Positions 14,601-23,568 of a stretch of 64,000 bases of DNA are shown here, in pieces. The DNA lies in contig CM049313.1 in assembly GCA_026874595.1 (NCBI GenBank), forward strand, positions 39,710,659-39,774,658. Reading direction: 5' to 3'. The DNA comes from Sipunculus nudus (Eukaryota > Annelida > Sipuncula > Golfingiida > Sipunculidae). The notes beneath the pieces are model-generated. The model was not told where the DNA came from. It was given only the letters and a program-made list of their open reading frames with translations, and made no database searches. Position 1 is the stretch's first letter. Every line of letters starts with the position of its first letter. The translations under genes were made by a program, and so were the position numbers.

Positions 14601-15143
14601 CTGACTTTTTCCTCTAGAACATTGGGTTTTACCTTTTAAAATGTCAGTTAAAAGTTAATAATTATATATAAACTTTTTGTAATGGCAGTATTTATACTTA
14701 GACTGCAAAGTAATCTTTAAGGTGTACTTAGATTTTGTAAAAAAAAAACAGTTGTACATATTTGAGCTTATAGAATAATTGAGATTATAATTTTCAGCTT
14801 TAATAATATTGTTAGGACATTAACATATTGTTTACAAATGTTCTTTTATGACTTAAATGCAAGTATTTTGTTTTTAGAATGGAACAAAAATTTATGATTT
14901 ACACACAATAGTTCGGCTTCTTTATTTGATTTACAAGATAAGCTATTTTGATTATTTATTAGTTTCATTTCAGCTAAAATGTATTTCATTTAATCCTCCA
15001 GATTACCACTGAAGAAAGTAGGTCGCACCTTCTCTTCACAAGATCCTTCCTCTGCCATGTTCAGACTTTCTGGCCAATCAGGAGCGAGATCTAGACTGAC
15101 AGACAGCAAGACTGGAAGGCCACGCCCACCTGTGTCATCATAG
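5574..15143 (+). CDS. Gene 1: C-terminal part (349 aa) of an unidentified coiled-coil protein, six exons
   Basis: Six exons (5574-5716, 6969-7025, 10000-10058, 11860-12104, 13241-13644, 15002-15143) join in one frame: 1050 nt, 349 residues and a TAG stop. All have AG acceptors and GT donors. The 5' end lies left of the window. Residues ~1-168 are rich in E, K, Q, L and R with heptad spacing and read as a long coiled coil. Residues ~169-303 are an acidic, Ser/Thr/Asn-rich, probably disordered linker that opens with an Asp/Tyr/Phe cluster (DFDFDDYDDD). The last ~46 residues are basic and Ser-rich (KKVGRTFSSQD). No enzyme motif is visible in this part. A motor, cytoskeletal or centrosomal protein with its head upstream is conceivable, but this is only an inference from the coiled-coil plus basic-tail design. 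The exon 4 to exon 5 junction is the weakest. Confidence 0.8.
5924..6675 (+). repeat. Repeat family C, copy 2
   Basis: Same opening (TTTTTAGCTCAGCTGACTG, TTTGTCTGTCTGGCC), same internal phrases and same end (CATGGCCCATGGGCCACTTC) as the element at 2117. The palindrome here is decayed (GGTGGCTTCAAC). It lies in the intron between gene 1 exons a and b. Confidence 0.75.
6969..7025 (+). CDS. Gene 1 exon b (coiled coil, 57 nt)
   Basis: A 57-nt exon after a T-run and CAG, ending AAG|GTTTGT. It restores the Arg codon of exon a and reads EKEVSDMKIKEKMQTSVL, again ending two bases into an Arg codon. It is an exact multiple of three, so it could be skipped without a frameshift. Confidence 0.75.
7026..9999. 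other. Gene 1 intron
   Basis: AT-rich intron with the (AT)n run at 8624. The open frames at 8203 and 8491 cross low-complexity DNA and are not supported. Confidence 0.6.
8624..8668. repeat. (AT)n microsatellite
   Basis: About 22 uninterrupted AT units in a gene 1 intron. Confidence 0.98.
10000..10058 (+). CDS. Gene 1 exon c (coiled coil, 59 nt)
   Basis: Acceptor CATGCAG, donor GTCGGT. It reads NEVQGSQNDRLASLQKEKL and leaves one base (G), which joins AG of the next exon to form Glu. The donor departs from consensus after the GT, so this end is a little less certain than the start. Confidence 0.7.
10059..11859. other. Gene 1 intron
   Basis: No exon found. A short GTGGTGGTATTG-type run at ~11670-11702 is the only low-complexity sequence. 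The frame at 10267-10533 has no recognisable domain and splice-compatible ends were not found. Confidence 0.6.
11860..12104 (+). CDS. Gene 1 exon d (main coiled coil, 245 nt)
   Basis: Acceptor TTCTAG. It reads from ELSVRVSQLAKERD to NLSRQ, with strong heptads (LAKERDSAKEEVKEL, IENLEEQLQETM) and a basic stretch near its end (VRKFRRG). I place the donor at CAG|GTCAAG (12105), which gives a phase-0 junction to 13241. If this weak donor is not used, the reading continues for eight codons (VKECIISA) to a TAG at 12129-12131, giving a shorter alternative C-terminus. GC content and codon use are clearly higher than in the flanking introns. Confidence 0.8.
13241..13644 (+). CDS. Gene 1 exon e (acidic linker)
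   Basis: It reads PNECDGDVEDCTLSQ onward to RSDKNDATDG in one frame and ends GATGG|GTAAGC. Two nested acceptors exist: TTTCAG at 13238 and CAGAG at 13240. Only the latter keeps frame with a phase-0 upstream junction. The former would need an upstream exon ending one base into a codon, which leaves open an unseen exon between 12105 and 13238. The region is acidic, Asn/Ser/Thr-rich and probably disordered. Confidence 0.75.
13645..15001. other. Gene 1 last intron
   Basis: AT-rich; nothing recognised other than splice sites. Confidence 0.6.
15002..15143 (+). CDS. Gene 1 last exon, basic C-terminal tail and stop
   Basis: Acceptor CCTCCAG. The first base completes a Gly codon split from exon e. 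It then reads LPLKKVGRTFSSQD to GRPRPPVSS and ends at TAG 15141-15143. The tail is Arg/Lys/Ser/Pro-rich, with RTFSS- and RSRLTD-like potential kinase sites. The frame agrees with all upstream exons. Confidence 0.8.
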
Positions 15144-16995
15144 TGCATCTAGCCAATCCACATCAAGATAAAGAATGATTGACAATTTCAAGATGCCTAC
15201 ACCCTGGTCTTGTTGTTTTGCTATAATGTCCTCCTCCTTTAAACTTTGTTAAACATTAAACAGTTTGTCACCCAAGTCAGATGGTAGAATTAATGACCGT
15301 GTGGTTCTGGTGACTTATGGTAATGATATGCTTAATTGCTATCTTATACTTATCGTAATATGAAAAATTTGCTGATAACTTTTGGTATTGATGACAAACT
15401 CTTGATAATTTTGTAGGTTAAGCAAATTTTTGGCACACATACAGGGATTGAACTTGGCTTGTCATTACCCTGATTTGCCATTAACAGAATTAAAACTATT
15501 GTATGAACCCTTAACATGCTGATAACCAAGTTACATCAATCAAACATCACAAATGTCTAAGTCATTGTTACAGTCAAATCTGGTAAACTTGTTCTTTTTT
15601 ATTTATGAATTCATCACCAAAGTTATAGCTGTACAAATATGGATAGCTTTGTCTCAATTTGCCAGCATTAGAAGAAATGAGGTAGAACCAGTCTGCTTTT
15701 ACGTTCATTTGTTACAAAACTTATGGGATAAATTTTGGTTTAATTTGGGGAAATAAGAACCAGTCTAGGATTCTACAGATGTGTAAGAATGGATGTTTGT
15801 CACATGTTTATGGAAACTGAACAATTAATATTTCATTACTTATTGATTCCTGCAAAACAATAATGTGTATAATTTTTTATGTTGTCAAATTTTATGAAGT
15901 AAGGTTAGCCATTAAGGTTTTTAGTCTATTTATGTACCGTTTTTAAAAGTGAACACTGAATATCATAGGCTTACAGCCTATTTTTAAGGGCTAGTTGTAT
16001 TTACCCGTTGCTTGTATAGCTCAACATGTTAGCAGTGTGCCTTGATATGAATTACATGAAAATCTAGTCATATTCTTCATAAACTGTAAATAATGAAAGT
16101 TCTATCATTATCATACTGTCAAAGTAAGAATGAGAAAGTGGCTTGAGACTGCACGTACACCTCCACCAGGATCCTGGTAAAACTTATCTATGTGCTACAC
16201 AGTAAAATGTGTCACTGGTCACCACCTCCATGGTTGAATCACAGGTGAGCTCCAGAGCAAAAGCAGCCCATCATACCAATGAATGGCTCTGGCCCTCGGC
16301 CGGAAAAAAACCAGCTTGCCCCTTATAACAGTATTATAGTACCTTTTCAATTAAATCATGTTGTATGAATCCAGTTTGAACCCTGTCAGGTGTTCATATA
16401 TTCTTTCGAGTAAAGTTGCTGACAGACAAAGCAGACAACCAACCTGGCTATGGTATAATTATTATATATTGGTTGAGTGCTGAGTTCATTTAATTAGTCC
16501 TTTAACAATGATGGTTTGATTAAGAACAATGTATTTCTGATTTTAAAGATTTGTTGATGTATTTCATACACAGTTATCTTGTTCACTGATTACTGGTAGA
16601 CATATGCATACTTATTGAGCACTGTAATGTTCATAACATTACTGCATGAGTCAGAAGATCAGAATTTCTCTGAATAAAGCTAGAATCCAGTGCATGTTTC
16701 CCTGGCATGTGTTTTATGCGGTTCTTTTGTATGATTAGTAGTGGATTCTTTCTTTTGGCACACTACATGTTCTTGGATCACTTCATGTAAGTGATTCAGT
16801 TTTTGCATACAGACCTGTATGTATATAAACAGACATCTAGGTGTTCCTGTAGCCACTTCTTATATTTCGCTGCATACTGGAGTTTTAGCTTTATTGCCAA
16901 AGGAAGCAGATCAGGTCATATGTGTGTGTATACCTGTGTTTTATCAATATGTAACCTATTCTGAGAAGGTGAAATCATTTAACTGGTGATTAAGT
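15144..16995 (+). other. Gene 1 3' UTR or downstream sequence
   Basis: No coding frame of note. Includes the AATAAA at 16673. Whether it is transcribed depends on which poly(A) site is used. Confidence 0.5.
16673..16678 (+). terminator. Possible proximal poly(A) signal of gene 1
   Basis: AATAAA about 1.5 kb after the gene 1 stop codon, followed within ~30 nt by T/G-rich sequence (GTGTTTTATG). It is plausible but not decisive in AT-rich DNA. Confidence 0.35.
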
Positions 16996-18031
16996 TTTTT
17001 TAGCCCTCAGCCCTTAGGCTGATGGGCTATTGTCATCACCCAAGCTGTCCGTCCGTCCATCCATCCGTCCGTCTGGCCGTCCAGCATCCGTTAACTTTTA
17101 CCTTCTGAGCGGGATATCTTGAACAGGATTCACCGACAGAATTTTATTTCCTTGGTAAAGATGTATATCGACAAAATCTCGGTCAAGTTCCAAGATGGAT
17201 GACCTTGACCTTTTTTTCTACATTTAAGAGCTGATTATAGAAAAACACTTAGAAGCTTATTACTCAGGAACCATTTGGTGGATTTTCACAAAACTTACTA
17301 TGATTATTGGGACTGATAGTCTGTACCTGCTACACAAGTTTGGTGGCGCCACCTACAATTTCTGATTTTTAATTTTTATCGGATTTTTCAACTTTGGGCT
17401 TGTGAGCGAGATATCTCTAAAAGAATTCATCTTAGGAATTTTATTTTTTCGGTGGAGATGTATATTGACAAAATCTCGGTCAAGTTTGAAATTGGGTGAC
17501 CTTTACCTATTTTTCTACGTTTTAGAGCTGATAATAGAAAAAACATTTAGAAGCTTATTTCTCAGGAACCATTGGGTGGATTTTCACAATACTTACTATG
17601 ATCATAGGGACTGATGGTCTGTAACTGCTGCACAGGTTTAAGGGCGCCACCTACAATTTCTGATTTTTAATGAATTTTTCTTGGTTTTTTTAACTTTGGC
17701 CTTGTGAGCGGGATATCTCTAAAAGGATTCACAATAGGAATTTTATTTCTTTGGTGAAGATGTATATCGACAAAATCTCGGTCAAGTTCGAAGATGGGTG
17801 ACCTTGACCTACTTTTCAAGGTCACAGAGCTTATAATAGAATAAAACTTAGAAGCTTATTTTTCAGGAAGCATTTAGTGGATTGTTATGAAATTGTACAT
17901 ACCTCTCTACTGAGACATGTATAGAAACACATCCATTTGAGAACAGATATTTAGTACTTGTTACTGTTACCACCTTTAAACACTCTTCTTTTGGCTGAGG
18001 GCTTTTGTCAGCTTCTGCTGATATTTTAGTT
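16996..18031 (+). repeat. Repeat family A, copy 1 (three internal units)
   Basis: Begins TTTTTAGCCCTCAGCC and ends GCTGATATTTTAGT. A perfect 10-bp subterminal inverted repeat, GCCCTCAGCC (17003) versus GGCTGAGGGC (17993), brackets it. A GTCC/ATCC short tandem (17046-17085) is followed by ~300-bp tandem units, whose GAGCGGGATATCT-type starts fall near 17107, 17403 and 17704. Units carry GGTGGCGCCACC or a variant and GTGACCTTGACC. No coding capacity is seen, so it is probably a nonautonomous mobile or satellite-like element. Lies in the 3' UTR or downstream region of gene 1. Confidence 0.85.
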
Positions 18032-19719
18032 ATACAATGGCAGCATATTCATAAGTGAGTCTGTATGGGTGGCTTACATGAATTTAATTACAATCTATTC
18101 ATACAGTATTGTCTCAGCATGGATGCATGAAAAAATGTGTGAACTTGATGCTTGTTAAAAGGAGATACTGGAATAGGAGATACTGGACCTTACTGGTAAC
18201 CTCAATAACTCTCATGGTTCTGTTTCTTAAGTTCTATATCCCCATCAAAGATGGCTTTCCTTTAGCTTCATGTATTTATGGAATTCCATGGAACCAAAAC
18301 CAATTAGCAGCAAAAATCACTAATTTCCTCTCATTGCTCTTGGCCTTATTTGAAGACTAACAGGGCGGTCCATCTGATTTTCAATAAATCTAGCACAGCA
18401 TATTAATTTGGTTGTCATAAATTATTTCTGGACATATATTTTGAAATGCTTTTTTTTTGGCATGGAACATGATTAGTTTAAGTGACTTTGAAACAGATTC
18501 TCAGGAGTTTTCAGGATTTACCTGAAATGTATATTCACAGATAGCTGGGGACAATATATAGTATGAAGCTCGCAGCTGTGATATGTTTCAGAGTTTCCAG
18601 GTCTTGGTGATGGAGTCAAGCTGTAAAAACAACTTTGTTATAAATTGACATTTGTCTTTCTATTATGATAGTATTCTAGTTGTATCAAATGCTGTAACTG
18701 TATTTTCACTGCTACATGTATGCCCTTGTAGATACATGGACATATATTAAATACATGTTGTTTGATAACAACAAATGGAAATGTGATATTCATTGCAGCA
18801 CCATCCTTTCTTGAGATGATACATTTGATTATCAGTTCATGTTTAAGTATCATTTATTCATCATGCTGCATTTTTTAGAGGTTTCTGTAAATATGGTTAT
18901 ACAACTTAATTTTGGTTTCTTCATAACAAAGTTATGTTAAAAGTCTGGTTCACTTAACATTTTAAAATTTTTTTCTGTTAATATTTATATATATCTTTTT
19001 TTCTCCATAGCAAAGTAATTATATGTCTTGTTAACTTGACATTAGTTATGTCAGATATTTATCAGAAAATATTGTTGAAAAGAAATTGCAACCTTTTCTT
19101 CGCCACTTGTAACAGATCTAGCCCCCCTCAACTGGTTCCAGTATAAGCATGCCTTCATTTACCACTGGGGCACCAGGCACACACACACATTCACGTTAGG
19201 GGTTGTACTGATGAAATGTAAGGACTTGGATTTCTATGCCGAATTACATGTATTTTCTCTGTTCATTGCCTGAAAATAATATGATACTGTTAACAGAGGC
19301 TATGACTTTTTGAATCTTAAAGACTGCCCTCCATTGGCTTTATATTAACATTGATCTTTAGCTTTTACCATGTAGTTTAAAGTGTTACAGTTTTATATTT
19401 TATCTGTGATAGATTCTTAAATCATTGTCAGGTCTATATTATCAAATTTTTGTGCCAAATGTCATACTTGAAACCGTCCAGACTTTTACATGTATCATTT
19501 ACACAGATGTATCATTTTCAGTTGCTACATTGTACAAATAAATTGTGTTAAAACCAATATTTGTGTCAATGTGTTTCTTTAGGGAAGAAATTAAAATGTT
19601 TCAAAGAAAGCACATTAATTATAGATGGACAAGATGCACGTGTATATAATTCAGGCTTAAACATAACATTTACAAGTTGATAATCCTTTTAAGAGGAATA
19701 ATGGCTGTTAGATAATGTT
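18032..19719. other. Downstream of gene 1, no gene seen
   Basis: Contains the possible distal poly(A) signal at 19537. The 83-codon frame at 18109-18360 has a hydrophobic stretch but no homology I recognise and no promoter or splice context. Confidence 0.5.
19537..19542 (+). terminator. Possible distal poly(A) signal of gene 1
   Basis: AATAAA followed at ~22 nt by a clear GT-rich element (TTGTGTCAATGTGTTTC). It is the better-formed poly(A) context, but it lies 4.4 kb past the stop and beyond a family A repeat. A long 3' UTR would be required. Confidence 0.35.
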
Positions 19720-21066
19720 AGGTCTTTTTTAGAGAACCTGTGAGCTTATGTGATGGTGTGGCGTCATCCGGCATCTGTACGTTAACCCATACGATCTTGA
19801 AAATGGCAAGAATTAGCATCACAAAATTTTATGCATAAAATCAGTCATCTCAAAAACTATATCGGATGTTGCTTTTTTTTTGGCTAACTGCATTTTCTTA
19901 GATTTTATAGGGAAAAAGCTAAAAAAGCTTAAAAAATCTTCTTCTCCGAATCTGGTTAGCCAAATTGTCCAATATTTTACAGAAATGATTCCTGGAACAA
20001 TCTCTCTCAAGTTTGTTCGAATGGTTTAAGTTTGGTGATTTTTGGCCGAGTTACAGGAAGTTGAACTTAGTCATTTGTCCAAAAAAGCATACTAAAATTA
20101 CTATCTCAGAATGGCTTGAGCTATCATCACCAAATTTTATGCCAATGTTGTTCACACGAGTCATATCTGAAATTGAGGTATTGGTGGCGCCACCTGCATC
20201 GGCCTTTTTTGTAAAGGGGTCATCAGTGCCAGTATCATACTGACAGCTACAAATAACTTCTTCTCTGAAACGATAAGGCCGAATTGTTTAATATTGCACA
20301 GAAATGATCCTAGGGTAGTGCTTTCTGAAGTTTGTTCAAATGGTCTCAGTTCAGTGACTTTTGGCTAAGTTATGGGAAGCTGAATTTAGTCATATGCAAT
20401 AACAGCCCATTTTAGCTAAGAGGCTACAAAAATCTTCTCAACAAAAACCACTGGGCCAAATTCTTAAATCCCACACATCAATTATCCTTAGATGTTGATA
20501 ATTCAAGTTTGTTCAAATGGTCTCAGTTCAGTGACTTTTGGCTGAGTTATGGGAAGCTGAATTTAGTCATATGCCATAACAGCCCGTGTTAGCAAAGTGG
20601 CTACAAAAATCTCAAAAACCACTGGGCCAAATTCTTAAATCTCGCACATTAATTATCCTTAGATGTTGATAATTCAAGTTTGTTCAAATGGTTTTGGTTC
20701 AATGATTTTTGGCTGAGTTATGGGAAGCTGAAGCTTTTAAAAAATGTAATTTAGATTTATGATATTACATATCATCTGTACACTAACTCATAATTTCTCA
20801 GGAATAGCAGGAGCTACCATCCCCAAATTTTATGCAATTATCTGTCACATATCAAATGTTCATGGGTTCAGCTTATTTTTGCTATCTGCATTTACTTAGA
20901 TTTACAGGGAAAAAGCTGAAAAAAACTAAAAAAGTCTTCTTCTTGTAAACGGTCCAGCCAAATTGTTCAATATTTTACAGAAATGATCCCAGAGGCGAGC
21001 CCTCTCAAGTTTGTTCAAATGGTTTGTGTTGGATAAATATTAGCAGAGTTACATAACAGGCCAAGA
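19720..21066 (+). repeat. Repeat family B, copy 2
   Basis: The longest family B copy, between genes 1 and 2. Internal units repeat TGTTCAAATGGTCTCAGTTC and GGGAAGCTGAA blocks near 20330, 20510 and 20690, and one GGTGGCGCCACC occurs at ~20182. It runs directly into a family E element at ~21066. Confidence 0.75.
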
Positions 21067-22010
21067 TTGTGTATGTTTCTTGAATAGGTTGAGAAACTGC
21101 CAACTGTTTCAGATTTGGCAACAGATCAAGAGTTCATTCAGTGCAGCCAAATATAGGGCATGTGTTCAATCAGTGCAGCCAAGCACAAGGCATGTGATCA
21201 CCTCATGGGCAGCATGTGATCATCTCATTGGTAGCATGTGATCACCTCTTGAGTATCATGTGATCACCTCATGGGTGTCATGCCCCTCAGGGCTGCATAT
21301 GGAGCCAATCTGTAAGCTTATGCAATTGTGTGGCTACTATTTCAGATTTGGCAATAGGCAAAAGGTCAGCCTGGATTTATTTATAGCTTTGGCAGACTGC
21401 CAACTGTGTCAGATTATGCAACAGGTCAAGAGTTCACTCAGGGCAGCCAGGTACAGGTCAAAAGTTCACTCAGTCTAGCCAGGTGCAGGTCAAGAGTTCA
21501 CTCAGTGCAGTAGCCTGAGCCAGTAATTTGTCACAGTACATTTGGGGCAACAGCCTTTCTCACCTAAGCCTGGTCAGCCCCGTGCATCAGTCTTAAGGTA
21601 AGTTTGATGTATTGGCCTGATATTCTGACCTGTCTATGTGTCTTTAATGGCTTTCTCGTTCACATGACAGGTGTCGCCATCTACAATGACTTTTACAAAG
21701 TGTATGTGCCTGCTTAATTCTACGGAGGAATTTGATATATCAGCCTGAAATTGGGCATATTTATACATGTCAAACAGCTTTGTCGTATAAAAGACTGGTG
21801 GTGCCACCTACAATAATTTTTTCGTTGTGTGCACCCATGCCAGAATTTCAGCAGTGATGTTTGTGTATTGTTTCTTGTTCAAAATGTTTAATACTTGCAT
21901 TGTTCATATATATGAAAAGTAGTGGTTCAGCATTGAAGCGTTATACCTGGTGTATATCCATATGCACAGGTTCGCATTAGGCCTGTAGGCCTTGTTGTAA
22001 ATTGCATGGT
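21066..22010 (+). repeat. Repeat family E, copy 2
   Basis: Repeated phrases as at 3590, then an end block (GGTTCGCATTAGGCCTGTAG, GGCCTTGTTGTAA) that is the reverse complement of the block at 49448 and 63829. It includes a 22-bp tandem (CATGTGATCACCTCATGGGT type) at 21191-21280. Confidence 0.7.
21191..21280. repeat. 22-bp tandem repeat, four copies
   Basis: CATGTGATCACCTCATGGGC-type units start at 21191, 21213, 21235 and 21257. Each has a TGATCA palindrome. Inside family E copy 2. Confidence 0.8.
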
Positions 22011-22204
22011 TTTACAGGTCTAGGCAACAGCCTCACTGACAACTTAAGAACTCTCAAAGAGACTTTGCATGTTATGTGAATCCAAATTTTTTCTGCTGCT
22101 GCAACCTATTTCATCTGAACTGTTCCGACACTTAGGGTTTTACTAAGGCTCCCCAATTTGTTGGACTAAGGTGGGCCTCTCATAGATGGATGTGGGCTAT
22201 GCTA

Positions 22205-22530
22205 TCACCTCCACTCAGACAAACAATTCCTCTACTCTTACACAAACATGGGCCAGTCCATCACATACAATCTGTGTACAGGCCATAGAATCCTCTCCAC
22301 TCCAACACAGACAAACATGGGTCATACGATTTCCTCCACTCATACAAGGACAAACATGGGTCATACCAATTCTTCCACTCATAGATAGACAAACATGGGT
22401 CATACCAATTCCTCCACTCATGCAAAGACAAACCTGGGCCATTCCATCACCTCTACACAGACAAACATTTACTTACACTCGCGCACATGAACAAACATCG
22501 GCCATACCATTACCTCCACTCACTCTACTG
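22205..22530. repeat. 39-bp minisatellite
   Basis: Units of the form CCTCCACTCATACAAGGACA then AACATGGGTCATACCAATT, with starts near 22332, 22371 and 22410 (exact 39-bp spacing) and more diverged units on both sides. 39 is divisible by three, so both strands show repeat-derived open frames. Intergenic, between the 3' ends of genes 1 and 2. Confidence 0.85.
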
Positions 22531-23568
22531 TGAAACAGGAGACAGAAGTCTGAATGATCACAAGTGTATAATTCTGAAGCAAACCAGTTCATGTAAATAT
22601 ATATCACAATTATCCTGCAGATATCCCTACCATCCAGAAACAACAGGTGAACCTCTGAAAACGATGCTTTAACGATATGAAAAGCAAGCACTGTTAGATG
22701 GTTATACCTACTATCCCCTAAACACCAGGCTTTGTAACCGAGTCCCTAAATTAACAAGAGCCCAGCCAATGATCAACCAGAGTGAGTATCACCAGTCCTG
22801 TAAGTATAATACACCAATACCAGTAGAATCTGTTAAACTTTCTGTTAAATGATTTTCTCACATTCAAATTTATCAGACTGAGGTTCTGTTTCCACAGAGC
22901 TTTTGAACTGGTAATTATTCACAAATTGGCAGTGTGATCTTAATGCACTCGGCTTTCTTTCTATTGCTGCTTGTACTATTAAATTTTGCAAATTACTTTA
23001 CTTGCATTTATACTGACAAATATATGAAGAGTGAAATAACATTTTCAATTTTTACAATGAATGCTCATGTATGATGAATACTTTACAAGAAAGCTTTATA
23101 ATCTATACACAAATCCAGTATTGCACAAAAATCTGTTATCTCATATATCCTTGACCTAAATTATCCTGATTCTGCAATACCAAAGCTTAAAATTATAAAT
23201 ATCTCGATATAATTTGTAAATATGTTACACATTCTGCCTTTAATCTTGCCCAAGTTACCATTAAAATCAGCCATAGTCATTTGAATGAGAAGAATAACAC
23301 ACCAGACTCGATGAAAATTGCTTATATACTGGGGAGTATTATTTTAATAACTTTTATATAATTAAAGTTAACGGTCAGCAGATAAATTGCAATTCTGTTC
23401 AAACTGACAGCTTGCCTGGAAGTGGAAGCATGGGTAGTTCTTCAGAACACTTTTCAGTCTTTTCATCAAAAGCAACAACAGTTAAAACTGATTAAATAAT
23501 AAAAATCACCGTTAACAATAAATACAGCACTGAACTATAAACAACAAAACATTCCATGGAGCCAGGTA
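22531..23568. other. Convergent intergenic region and gene 2 3' UTR
   Basis: Unique AT-rich DNA between the 3' ends of the two genes. The part next to 23568 should be gene 2 3' UTR. Confidence 0.5.
23343..23348 (-). terminator. Possible poly(A) signal of gene 2 (ATTAAA)
   Basis: No AATAAA was seen on the minus strand in the first ~250 nt after the stop. ATTAAA, the commonest variant, lies ~220 nt past it in very AT-rich DNA, so the call is weak. Confidence 0.25.
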
